Source: Neptuniibacter sp. CAU 1671
GTDB taxonomy: Bacteria; Pseudomonadota; Gammaproteobacteria; Pseudomonadales; Balneatricaceae
Assembly (NCBI RefSeq): GCF_029222905.1
Contig: NZ_JARHUE010000002.1
Location: 310,001 to 374,000, forward strand
Direction: 5' to 3'
DNA: 64,000 nucleotides
A program made the translations under genes and the position numbers. This document shows, in pieces, positions 17,908 through 25,737 of this stretch (position 1 is the first letter of the stretch; each line of letters begins with the position of its first letter). The notes beneath the pieces were generated by a model. It worked only from the letters and a program-made list of their open reading frames with translations, had not been told where the DNA came from and searched no databases.

Positions 17908-18213
17908 GTGCGTTGGTTAAAGTCTCTTCTGGTAGGCCTGCTGGGTATTTTTGTGGTCCTGGTAGGCATTCTTTTCACTGTCAATAACACGCAGCAGGTG
18001 TCTGTTGATCTGTTGTTTTTTCAACTGCCTGAAGCCAGTCTTTCGTTGTGGTTGATTGCTGCTTTTGTTGTTGGCGGTTTTTTGGGTGCGATTCTCAGTG
18101 GTTTAACCGTGATTGCACTGCGTACCCGATTAGGTTCTGTACGCCGTCGTCTGACACATACCCAGAAAGAACTGGATCAACTTCGGGTTTCTGCACTGAA
18201 AGATGCCGTCTGA
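17908..18213 (+). CDS. lapA: Lipopolysaccharide assembly protein A (LapA/YciS)
   Basis: A 101-residue inner membrane protein with two transmembrane helices (about residues 5-27 and 41-67) and a short charged cytoplasmic helix, of the LapA/DUF1049 family. Initiation at GTG 17908 is supported by GAGG 9 nt upstream. LapA helps regulate LPS synthesis together with LapB, which controls FtsH-mediated turnover of LpxC. Its stop codon overlaps the start of lapB by 11 nt, showing tight coupling. Interestingly lpxC itself lies at the other end of this window. Confidence 0.92.
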   Translation: MRWLKSLLVGLLGIFVVLVGILFTVNNTQQVSVDLLFFQLPEASLSLWLIAAFVVGGFLGAILSGLTVIALRTRLGSVRRRLTHTQKELDQLRVSALKDAV

Positions 18214-19396
18214 AGTGAATGATTCACTTTTTATCATCCCGCTGTTCCTTGCGATTGCCATTGGCTGGTGGTTGGGGCGGCGTCAGCAAAACTGGTCGTT
18301 GAAACGGCGACCAGTCCAATCCCTGAATGCAGAATACTTTACCGGCCTGGATTATCTGCTCAATGAAAACGTCGATCAGGCAATTGAGAGTTTTATTCGG
18401 GCGCTTGAAGTCAATTCGGATACGATTCCTGCCCATCTGGCGCTGGCAAAATTGTTCCGTCGCAAAGGCGATGTAGAGCGGGCGATTCAGATTCACCAGA
18501 ATCTGCTGGCGCGGCCCGACCTGACCCGTACCGATTTTATGCGGGTGCAGATGGCACTGGCGCGAGATTATTACGCTGTGGGACTGCTGGACAGAGCGGA
18601 AAACCTGTTGCAGGAAATTATTAAGTCCCAGACCACCAAAGCAACTCGTCATAATGCCTTATCACTCTTGATTCGTCTTTATGAAAAAGAGAGTGAATGG
18701 CAGCAGGCGCTGGAAACCGCCGAAAAACTCTCGGTGGATGAACGGCGTAAACTGGGTAACGAGCTGGCGCATTATTGTTGTGAGCTGGCTGAAGTTGCAT
18801 TGCAACGCAAGCAGTTCCAGGTAGCGACCCAGTTTTTGAAAAAAGCGGATGCATTTGACGGCGCTAAAGTCAGAATGGCCCTGATGAATGCACGCATTGC
18901 CATGTCTATGGGGCAGTGGAAACAGGCTTTACGTCACCTGAAGCAGATTCCCCAGTATGACAAATTATTCGTCTCAGAAATTATTCCTTTATTGCGCAAA
19001 TGTTATTCCGAACTTGGGCAGAACGGGGAGTATGTCAGCTACCTCAAAGTGCTGCTGGGTCAGGCGCCCTCGACATCCGTGATGATTGAATTGGCGAATA
19101 TCATGCAGCAGGAACAGGGTTCCTATGCGGCGGGGGCATTCATTACTGAAGAGTTGAAACGGCGTCCGTCGGTAAAAGGGTTTAACCGTCTGATCGATCT
19201 TCATATAGAATACGGCTCCGAAAGTGCCAAAGACAGTCTGCGGGTGTTACGCGGATTGACCGGACAACTGGAGGCGTCTAAACCTGTGTATCGTTGTAAC
19301 AGTTGTGGTTTTTCCGGTCGTTCTCTGCTCTGGCACTGCCCCAGTTGCAAACAGTGGGGTACAACCAAGCCTATCCAGGGGCTGGAAGGCGAGTAA
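18203..19396 (+). CDS. lapB: Lipopolysaccharide assembly protein B (LapB/YciM)
   Basis: A 397-residue protein with an N-terminal transmembrane helix (about residues 8-24), a long array of TPR repeats (about 40-340; for example VDQAIESFIRALEVN and AIQIHQNLL), and a C-terminal rubredoxin-type metal knuckle made by the paired motifs CNSCGF and CPSCKQWG. In E. coli LapB works with FtsH to trigger LpxC degradation, balancing LPS and phospholipid; the rubredoxin domain is essential. The ATG lies inside the end of lapA. pyrF follows after 18 nt, as in E. coli. Confidence 0.96.
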   Translation: MPSEVNDSLFIIPLFLAIAIGWWLGRRQQNWSLKRRPVQSLNAEYFTGLDYLLNENVDQAIESFIRALEVNSDTIPAHLALAKLFRRKGDVERAIQIHQNLLARPDLTRTDFMRVQMALARDYYAVGLLDRAENLLQEIIKSQTTKATRHNALSLLIRLYEKESEWQQALETAEKLSVDERRKLGNELAHYCCELAEVALQRKQFQVATQFLKKADAFDGAKVRMALMNARIAMSMGQWKQALRHLKQIPQYDKLFVSEIIPLLRKCYSELGQNGEYVSYLKVLLGQAPSTSVMIELANIMQQEQGSYAAGAFITEELKRRPSVKGFNRLIDLHIEYGSESAKDSLRVLRGLTGQLEASKPVYRCNSCGFSGRSLLWHCPSCKQWGTTKPIQGLEGE

Positions 19397-19414
19397 TTCA
19401 GATCAGAGATAGCT

Positions 19415-20125
19415 ATGACCCAAGATTCCCGTCGCATAATCGTTGCATTAGATTACGCTTCCTCAGCAGATGCATTAGCCATGGCTGCCCGTCTTGATCC
19501 CGTGCGGTGTCGAGTTAAAGTGGGTAAAGAACTGTTTACCCGTTGCGGTCCTTCGATAGTTGAAGCCCTTCAGTCTCGTGGCTTTGATGTGTTTCTGGAT
19601 CTTAAATTCCATGATATTCCCAACACCACGGCCAAAGCGGTGCGTGCGGCTGCAGAGCTGGGGGTGTGGATGGTGAATGTACACGCCAGTGGTGGACGGC
19701 GCATGATGGAAGCTGCGGCCAATGAGCTGGCGCAGGTGCAGTCTGCCGAGACATTGCTGATTGGTGTGACGGTTCTCACCAGTATGGAACGCAGCGACCT
19801 GGCCGATCTGGGTCTGGATGTGGAGCCGCTTGAACAGGTGCTGCGACTGGCCCGCCTGACAGAAGAGAGTGGTCTGCATGGTGTTGTGTGTTCAGCCCAG
19901 GAAGTGGCGCCTTTGCGTCAACTGATCAGTCCGACGTTTAAACTGGTAACACCGGGTATTCGTCCTGCGTTTGCAAGTGTGGGTGATCAGAAACGCATTA
20001 TGACACCGGCAGAAGCCGTGCGTACCGGCAGTGATTACCTTGTGATTGGGCGCCCCATTACCCAGGCTGAATCGCCGGTTAAAGCGTTGCAGATGATCGA
20101 TCAGGAACTGTCTGATTTGCTTTAA
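19415..20125 (+). CDS. pyrF: Orotidine 5'-phosphate decarboxylase
   Basis: A 236-residue TIM-barrel enzyme that decarboxylates OMP to UMP. The catalytic Lys-Asp network is visible in [18 protein letters not shown] near residue 60, with the upstream substrate lysine in VKVGKELF near 33. The phosphate-binding C-terminal region is TPGIRP and [12 protein letters not shown]. It is the distal gene of the lapA-lapB-pyrF series. Confidence 0.97.
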   Translation: MTQDSRRIIVALDYASSADALAMAARLDPVRCRVKVGKELFTRCGPSIVEALQSRGFDVFLDLKFHDIPNTTAKAVRAAAELGVWMVNVHASGGRRMMEAAANELAQVQSAETLLIGVTVLTSMERSDLADLGLDVEPLEQVLRLARLTEESGLHGVVCSAQEVAPLRQLISPTFKLVTPGIRPAFASVGDQKRIMTPAEAVRTGSDYLVIGRPITQAESPVKALQMIDQELSDLL

Positions 20126-20150
20126 GGCTCGCTCCAGTCTATACCGAATG

Positions 20151-20171
20151 CACTGTCACGGATCGACAGTG
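20151..20171 (+). other. Hairpin in the leader of the ComEA-like gene
   Basis: CACTGTC (20151-20157) and GACAGTG (20165-20171) can form a perfect 7-bp stem with a 7-nt loop, ending 10 nt before the AAGGAG ribosome binding site. There is no T-tract, so it is not a standard terminator; it may be an operator or mRNA 5' structure. Confidence 0.4.
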
Positions 20172-20193
20172 TCACTTAACAAGGAGCAAGATT

Positions 20194-20481
20194 ATGTTCG
20201 TCAGAACTCTTCGCGCAGTGTTGTTCGCGCTCGTCTGTAGTTTTTCTATCCCATCACTCACCTATGCTGCCCCGGTTGATCTCAATACGGCGGATGTCGC
20301 TACCCTGACATCGCTGAAGGGGGTTGGCCCGGCCAAGGCAGAGGCTATCGTTGCTTATCGTGAAGCAAATGGGCCTTTTACCCGGGTCGAGCAGTTAACT
20401 GAAGTGAAAGGAATTGGGAGCGCGATCCTTGAGAAAAATCGATCGGATCTGGTGGTAAACGCCCCTGAAAAGGCGAATTGA
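20194..20481 (+). CDS. ComEA-like helix-hairpin-helix DNA-binding protein, exported
   Basis: A 95-residue protein with a signal peptide (about residues 1-25, ending SLTYAAP) and a single ComEA-type helix-hairpin-helix domain: VDLNTADVATLTSLKGVGPAKA at 26-47 and LTEVKGIGSAILEKN near 74-88. It lacks the extra N-terminal region of Gram-positive ComEA and resembles the short periplasmic proteins of gammaproteobacteria. These bind double-stranded DNA without sequence preference and may help pull DNA through the periplasm during natural transformation. No other competence gene is nearby. A strong AAGGAG Shine-Dalgarno is present. Confidence 0.88.
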   Translation: MFVRTLRAVLFALVCSFSIPSLTYAAPVDLNTADVATLTSLKGVGPAKAEAIVAYREANGPFTRVEQLTEVKGIGSAILEKNRSDLVVNAPEKAN

Positions 20482-20492
20482 TCCAGGCTGTT

Positions 20493-20525
20493 ACGGCAAC
20501 CGCACTGCCGGTTGCCGTATTTTTT
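20493..20525 (+). terminator. Intrinsic terminator after the ComEA-like gene
   Basis: ACGGCAACCG (20493-20502) pairs perfectly with CGGTTGCCGT (20509-20518) around a 6-nt loop, followed by a T-rich tail. It reaches the stop codon of the convergent AEC carrier gene. Confidence 0.88.
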
Positions 20526-21414
20526 ATAGAATAAAACCAAGCACCAGTGGAATGATGAGCAGGCTGCCGATATTGCCCAGTAATACAATCGACGCAACCT
20601 GTTGTGGTTCCTGTTGATAGCGTTCAGCCAGCATGTAATTCAGTACCGCAGGGGGCAGGGCGCCAAACAGAATCAGATAATTAAACTGAGTCGGTTCTAG
20701 CTGCAGAAATTGCTGCATCAACAGAGCCAAAGGAATACCGCTTAAAGGGCATAACAACGCGCCTATGGTCCCAACCCGCCAGTTAGAAAGGTCCACGCTG
20801 AGCATTCGAATCCCCAAAGCAAACAACATCAGCGGAATTGCTATCTGCCCCAGCATGTCAATGGCGGTTTGCATCGCTGCAGGTAAAGTCAGATCGAATC
20901 CACTCCATACCAACCCTGCAATGGTCGCCAGTATCATCGGCATTTTGAGTAATGTGATCACCCGTGTCCGGGTGTCGAGAATGTAGATGCCTACTGTAAA
21001 GTGCAGCAGGTTTTCGACCAGAAACAGAACAACGGCAGCAGGCAGGGCTGCTTCACCAAATGCCAGCACAATCAGCGGTATGCCCAGATTGCCGCTGTTG
21101 CTGAACATCATGGGAGGCAGGAAGGTTTTTGGGTGTACTTTCAGAAATTTACAGGCGGGATAGAGCAAAACGCCGGACCCAAGCACAATCACCAATGCCC
21201 CGATGGCCAACGACTGATAGCGTAAAAGATCAAAGGACTCGGCTGAGAGAACCGAAAAAATCAGGGCCGGGGTGAATACATCCATGTTCATCTTATTCGC
21301 GATGGAAATATCCGGCTTGCACTGCCGTGCATAGATATAACCCAGCGTGACAATCGCCACGAGTGGAAATACCGTCAGAAATATTTTTTCGAGTAATAAC
21401 CCGGTGGATTCCAT
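20524..21414 (-). CDS. AEC family transporter (auxin efflux carrier type)
   Basis: A 296-residue polytopic membrane protein with about ten predicted helices in two halves, of the AEC family. Family features are the charged GYIYARQCKPD in the first loop, FSNSGNLGIPLIVLAFGEAA near residue 105, and the C-terminal re-entrant segment LPPAVLNYMLAERY. Bacterial AEC members include malate and malonate carriers. The gene lies 54 nt downstream of the D-lactate dehydrogenase gene on the same strand, so a role in lactate or pyruvate movement is suggested by context only. Substrate is unknown. Confidence 0.82.
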   Translation of the reverse strand: MESTGLLLEKIFLTVFPLVAIVTLGYIYARQCKPDISIANKMNMDVFTPALIFSVLSAESFDLLRYQSLAIGALVIVLGSGVLLYPACKFLKVHPKTFLPPMMFSNSGNLGIPLIVLAFGEAALPAAVVLFLVENLLHFTVGIYILDTRTRVITLLKMPMILATIAGLVWSGFDLTLPAAMQTAIDMLGQIAIPLMLFALGIRMLSVDLSNWRVGTIGALLCPLSGIPLALLMQQFLQLEPTQFNYLILFGALPPAVLNYMLAERYQQEPQQVASIVLLGNIGSLLIIPLVLGFIL

Positions 21415-21468
21415 GAGTGTGATGTCCGTTAAATTCTCGGGCTGATGTTCTTATGCAAATTTGGTCGG

Positions 21469-24345
21469 TTATTGCGCTATAGCCTGTTCAGCTGGCTGCT
21501 CCATTGAATCGGCCAAAGGGATTGTCTTATTTGCATCAATGCAGCGCTTAAGCAGATACACAATGGACTGATAATCGATGCCGCTGTGGTATGTCAGGCC
21601 AATTTCGCAGGTACGGCTGGATGAATATCCCGCTTCGCAACTCTGCACGGCGGATTTTAGCGTGCGCAGTGCAGAAGCGTTTAGTTCTGGCGTGCTGAAG
21701 CCTTTGTCACCGGCAAAACCGCAGCAGGTGATCTGATCCGGGATCAGTACCTTTTCTGCACAACTGCGTGCGATGCGCTCCAGTTTAGCGGCATCGCCCA
21801 TGCGGGCGGTGCTGCAGGTAATGTGCAGTGCAACCGATTCTGCCAGTGGTGTAAGGGAAAGTTTAGGCAGCACAAACTGGTCAATAAAGGCCACCGAATC
21901 ATACACTCTGAGTCGGTTATCCAGGGTTTGTTGTAACCGGAGGCTGCAGGGGCTGGTATCCGAATAGACCGGAATACGACCATTGTCAGTACAGCTCAGC
22001 AGATGCTCTTCTGTTTCTCTGCTTTTTTGATCTGCCGCGCCAAACATGCCCTTTGACTGGAATGGCATGCCACAACACTGGTTGTCCAGGCTTTCTGGAA
22101 TGATGACCTGAAAACCTGCTGACTCCAGAACAGTGACCGTGGTTTCGGCCAGTGACGCTTGCACCCGGCTGCCTCTGGCGGGTCCCATAGTGCGGCTGGC
22201 ACAGCTGGGCAGATAAACAACTTCAGGCTTATCCCCGCGTGTATTGGTTTGTGGCACCGGTAAAGGTTTTGCGCCAGTTGGCATCGCGGGAGTCCACTGT
22301 TGCAGGCGGTTGCCACTGATACGACGCATGCCTTGGGTAAGTGTTAACATAATGCGAGTGCCGACCAGGCCATGGAACAGGTTTGCCAATCTGAAAACTG
22401 TCCGGCTGGTGAGGGTAACGCCAGCATAATGGCGGGCAATCCAATCGGCCAGCCCGGCCATGTTCTGATTATTCTGGCTGCGAATGGAGCGCGTCAAATC
22501 GCCGGTGTTGATGCCTACCGGACAAGTGGTAGAACAGAGTCCGCAGGCGGCGCAGGTTTCATCGCCCTGATAGCGGTATTCCTTATGCAGCTCAGCCAGC
22601 CGTTGCGGGTCTTCACCGCTTGCTTCAAGTCGGGAAATCTCCCGCCAGAGCACAATGCGTTGTCTGGGGGTCAGCGTCAGGTCCCGGGAAGGGCAGGTCG
22701 GTTCACAGAAGCCGCATTCGATGCATTTATCAACAATGGGGTCAGCGGCGGGCAAAGGTTTAAGGTTTTTCAGATGAACATTGGCATCACGGTTAAGGAT
22801 GACACCCGGGTTGAGAATGTTCTGTGGGTCAAACAGTTCCTTTAGCTGCCACATCAGATCGTAGGCGTCTTTACCCCATTCCATCTCGACATAGGGAGCC
22901 ATATTGCGCCCTGTACCGTGTTCAGCTTTAAGTGATCCGTTGTAACGGCCTACAACAAGCTGGGCGACATCATCCATCAGGCCCTGATAACGTTCTATTT
23001 CAGCCTGATTGTCGAAAGATTGGGTAAACACAAAATGCAGATTGCCTTCCAGTGCGTGGCCGAAAATCAGGGCTTCATCGTAATGCCATTTACGAAACAG
23101 TTGCTGCAGTTCATGTACCGCCTCAGCCAGTTGCTCAACTGGAAAAGCGACATCTTCAATAATCACTGTAGTGCCGGTTTCACGCACCGCACCCACGGCA
23201 GGGAACAGCCCTTTTCGGATGGCCCAGTAACGTGCGTTTATCTCAGGATCAGTCGAGAACTCTATGGGTTGTGCAGTCTGCAAATCACTGATTGTGGAAG
23301 TAATCTCGGCAATCTGTTGCGAGAGCTGCTGAGTGTCTGCTGCCCGGGTTTCAACCAGAATGGCGGCCGCATCTTCAGGCAACTGCTTCATAAACTCGGG
23401 CATGCCCGGTTTGTTTTCTACGGCTTTAAGGCCAGCCCGGTCCATCAGCTCAACGGCAGAAACCGGTGTTGTTTTGAGTAAGGTGACCGCCTGACAGGTG
23501 GTGCGCACATCATTAAAAAAGATCAGTGCTGTGGCTTTGTAAGGGTGCTCGTCCACGGTGTGGTAGGTAATGTTGGAGATAAAACCCAGGGTGCCCTCAG
23601 AACCAATCATCAGATGTTGCAGGATATCGATCGGGTCCTGAAAATCGGTCAGAGCGTTCAGTGCATAGCCGGTGGTGTTTTTAAGGCGATATTTATGCTC
23701 AATTTTTTTTCGTAAATTTTCGTTTGCACGTGTGTCCGTTGCCAGCGCATCCAGTGCCGCGAGCATAGGCGCGTGACTGTTTCTGAACTGAGTAATGCTA
23801 CCTTGATCTGACGTGTCCAGCAGGCTGCCATCCGCCAGTACTACCCGCATATGCTTGAGTGTCCGGTAGCTGTTCTGAGCCGTGCCGCAACACATGCCGC
23901 TGGCATTATTGGCGGCAATGCCACCAATCTTGGCGGTATTGATGGAAGCTGGGTCAGGTCCTATCTTCTTGTTGAATGGCGCCAGATATTTATTGGCCTG
24001 TCCCCCAATCACGCCAGGTTGCAGGCTGATATAACTGGCATCATCAGCAATCTGATAACCCTTCCAGCCATCGCCCAGCTGGATCAGAACTGAGTCGGTA
24101 ATGGCCTGTCCTGACAGGCTGGTACCGGCTGCCCGGAAGGTGATGGCGATGTTATGTTGTTTGGCGGCAAGAATCAGCTGGATAACTTCCTGCTCGCTTT
24201 CGGCGCGCACAACAATCTGGGGAATAAGTCGGTAAAAGCTGGCATCGGTGCCGTAAGCAAGCGTATGAAGCGGATCAGTAAACAGGCGTTCTGCAGGGAT
24301 AAAGCGTTGCAGTGTGTCGAAAAATTGCGCGTATGCTGGCTTCAT
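21469..24345 (-). CDS. dld: FAD/Fe-S D-lactate dehydrogenase (GlcD-GlcF fusion type)
   Basis: A 958-residue flavo-iron-sulfur oxidoreductase. The N-terminal half is an FAD-binding PCMH domain (FRAAGTSLSGQA near residues 70-81, GGIAANNASGMCCG near 140) plus an FAD-linked oxidase C-terminal domain. It is joined to two 4Fe-4S motifs, CIECGFCEPTC at 541-551 and CAACGLCSTTC at 598-608, and a C-terminal pair of cysteine-rich CCG domains (PSCASR; CCGFAGDKG). The architecture matches quinone-linked D-lactate dehydrogenases of Shewanella and Pseudomonas. Related enzymes use D-2-hydroxyglutarate or glycolate, so the substrate is inferred. Support for lactate comes from the divergent pdhR-like gene and operator. 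The frame extends upstream to a TTG at 24393; ATG 24345 fits the family start (MKPAYAQFF). Confidence 0.85.
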   Translation of the reverse strand: MKPAYAQFFDTLQRFIPAERLFTDPLHTLAYGTDASFYRLIPQIVVRAESEQEVIQLILAAKQHNIAITFRAAGTSLSGQAITDSVLIQLGDGWKGYQIADDASYISLQPGVIGGQANKYLAPFNKKIGPDPASINTAKIGGIAANNASGMCCGTAQNSYRTLKHMRVVLADGSLLDTSDQGSITQFRNSHAPMLAALDALATDTRANENLRKKIEHKYRLKNTTGYALNALTDFQDPIDILQHLMIGSEGTLGFISNITYHTVDEHPYKATALIFFNDVRTTCQAVTLLKTTPVSAVELMDRAGLKAVENKPGMPEFMKQLPEDAAAILVETRAADTQQLSQQIAEITSTISDLQTAQPIEFSTDPEINARYWAIRKGLFPAVGAVRETGTTVIIEDVAFPVEQLAEAVHELQQLFRKWHYDEALIFGHALEGNLHFVFTQSFDNQAEIERYQGLMDDVAQLVVGRYNGSLKAEHGTGRNMAPYVEMEWGKDAYDLMWQLKELFDPQNILNPGVILNRDANVHLKNLKPLPAADPIVDKCIECGFCEPTCPSRDLTLTPRQRIVLWREISRLEASGEDPQRLAELHKEYRYQGDETCAACGLCSTTCPVGINTGDLTRSIRSQNNQNMAGLADWIARHYAGVTLTSRTVFRLANLFHGLVGTRIMLTLTQGMRRISGNRLQQWTPAMPTGAKPLPVPQTNTRGDKPEVVYLPSCASRTMGPARGSRVQASLAETTVTVLESAGFQVIIPESLDNQCCGMPFQSKGMFGAADQKSRETEEHLLSCTDNGRIPVYSDTSPCSLRLQQTLDNRLRVYDSVAFIDQFVLPKLSLTPLAESVALHITCSTARMGDAAKLERIARSCAEKVLIPDQITCCGFAGDKGFSTPELNASALRTLKSAVQSCEAGYSSSRTCEIGLTYHSGIDYQSIVYLLKRCIDANKTIPLADSMEQPAEQAIAQ

Positions 24346-24538
24346 ATCTTCAATCTCTTTGCCTGCTGTAACTGCCACGTCGAGCGTGATCAATCAGCTT
24401 AGTACTCACATCAGTGAATGTTTTTTAGATGGCGATGCGTGCGCGTATGGATGACTGCATCAGCCTTTATGCCCGCTCAGTATCACTCGATGCTCAATTA
24501 GACCTTGTTAGAGTCAACGGTTGTAGAGCATTTGAATT

Positions 24539-24567
24539 TTTATAAATTGGTATTACCAATTTACCAA
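24539..24567 (-). promoter_or_regulatory. Candidate dld promoter with operator in the spacer
   Basis: On the reverse strand TTGGTA (-35, 24562-24567) and TATAAA (-10, 24539-24544) are exactly 17 nt apart. The palindrome with arms AAATTGGTA and TACCAATTT around a central T (24544-24562) fills the spacer. A protein bound here would block RNA polymerase. The sequence matches the PdhR/LldR consensus (ATTGGT-N3-ACCAAT), so repression relieved by pyruvate or lactate is the natural reading (inference). Confidence 0.65.
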
Positions 24568-24717
24568 ATGAGTTTCGTTACTGTATTTTTTTTGTGCAGT
24601 TTATGTCAATGTTTTTTTGGAGTTGAAGCCGTGAAGCGATATTTTACTCTGTAATATAGATGCTATTGTCTGTTTTTGGTTGTGAAAATAACCTTGCGTT
24701 TTAGTAGTGGTTTTATG

Positions 24718-24740
24718 CAATATTGGTATTACCAATATTG
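24718..24740. promoter_or_regulatory. PdhR-type operator upstream of pdhR
   Basis: A perfect palindrome with 11-nt arms CAATATTGGTA and TACCAATATTG around a central T. It ends 11 nt before the pdhR ATG, just ahead of the AGGG ribosome binding site. The core is identical to the operator in the dld promoter. Position indicates autoregulation of pdhR. Confidence 0.75.
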
Positions 24741-24751
24741 AGGGTCCTTGG

Positions 24752-25519
24752 ATGGCATACAAACCGGTTAAGCAGCAAAAGTTGTCCGATGTGATTGCGG
24801 GACAGATCGAAGAGATGGTGCTGGAGGGAATCTTTACGCCAGGACAGCGCCTGCCAGCAGAGCGTGAGCTGGCTGTGCAGTTTGATGTCTCTCGGCCTTC
24901 AATCAGGGAAGCGATTCAAAAACTATCGGCTAAGGGGATTCTTGAAAGTCGGCAGGGAGGCGGTAATTACGTTGCAAAAGAGATAGGTAGTTCCCTGTCT
25001 GATCCGTTACTGGATTTGTTCAGGCGTCATCCTGAGGCGCGTTACGATTTATTGGAATTCAGGCATGCCCTTGAAGGTGTCTCTGCCTATTATGCGGCGA
25101 TGCGAGGTACTGCGGCAGATAAGGCTGCCATCCAGAAGTGTTACGCCGTGCTTCAGCGCTGTCATGAGGAAAACGATTTTGAACAGGAAGTGGAAGCTGA
25201 TGTGGCGTTCCATCTTTCGATTGCTTCTGCCACGCACAACATGGTGTTGCTGCATATGGTGCGCTCGCTACTTAGTTTATTAAGAGAGCATGTCTGGGCA
25301 AACCTGAAACACCTTTATCCTCGTGAATCTCACCGTGAAAAGATCCACGCTCAGCACAAACTCCTAATGGGTGCTATCCTCGAAGGTAGGCCTGAAGATG
25401 CGCGTCAGGCTGCATATGACCATCTGGCTTATGTTGAAGAAGCGTTACTCGAAGGAGAACGTGAGCATACTCGGCTAGAACGGGCACTCAGACGCAGTCA
25501 TTTGCAATCAGACGCCTAG
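24752..25519 (+). CDS. pdhR: Pyruvate dehydrogenase complex repressor PdhR (GntR/FadR family)
   Basis: A 255-residue GntR-family regulator closely resembling E. coli PdhR in length and sequence. It starts MAYKPVKQQKLSDVIAGQIE. The winged helix covers residues 8-75, with LPAERELAVQFDVSRPSIRE as recognition region and RQGGGNYV in the wing. A helical FCD effector domain follows (DLLEFRHALEGVSAYYAA near 105 and metal/ligand histidines in DVAFHLSIA). In E. coli pyruvate releases PdhR from DNA. The gene lies just upstream of aceE, as in E. coli, and divergent from dld, where Pseudomonas-type bacteria have the paralogue LldR. The frame is open to 24707, but that start lies inside the operator; 24752 fits the family. 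Confidence 0.92.
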   Translation: MAYKPVKQQKLSDVIAGQIEEMVLEGIFTPGQRLPAERELAVQFDVSRPSIREAIQKLSAKGILESRQGGGNYVAKEIGSSLSDPLLDLFRRHPEARYDLLEFRHALEGVSAYYAAMRGTAADKAAIQKCYAVLQRCHEENDFEQEVEADVAFHLSIASATHNMVLLHMVRSLLSLLREHVWANLKHLYPRESHREKIHAQHKLLMGAILEGRPEDARQAAYDHLAYVEEALLEGEREHTRLERALRRSHLQSDA

Positions 25520-25601
25520 GCTGTATAAAAACTACAAAATAAGACTATTTATTTTCGTTATACCAAAGAATCATCTTCGCTATAGACGTTCAGGATAGTA
25601 T

Positions 25602-25620
25602 TTTGTAGTATTACTACAAA
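25602..25620. promoter_or_regulatory. Candidate GntR-type operator upstream of aceE
   Basis: A perfect palindrome with 9-nt arms TTTGTAGTA and TACTACAAA around a central T. It fits the general FadR-subfamily pattern TNGTNNNACNA and shares the GTATTAC core with the two pdhR/dld operators, but its outer bases differ. It lies 118 nt before the aceE start, next to AT-rich -10-like sequence (TATTAT at 25623-25628). Which regulator binds is not known. Confidence 0.55.
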
Positions 25621-25737
25621 CATATTATAAATGTCTGGGGTTTGCTGCATGTCTCTGGTTATGTCCACCGGAGAGGTAATGCCACCAGGCAATTTTATCT
25701 GCCAAGGTAGCGTTAACTCAGAGTGGAGATAGTAGTT

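Larger units (their letters stand above)
24346..24751. promoter_or_regulatory. Divergent control region between dld and pdhR
   Basis: This 406-nt stretch carries no credible gene. Its right half is AT-rich and holds two perfect GntR-type palindromes (24544-24562 and 24718-24740). The first sits within a promoter for dld; the second abuts the pdhR start. The left part would be a roughly 190-nt untranslated leader of dld if that promoter is the one used; I see no recognisable riboswitch in it. Confidence 0.75.
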
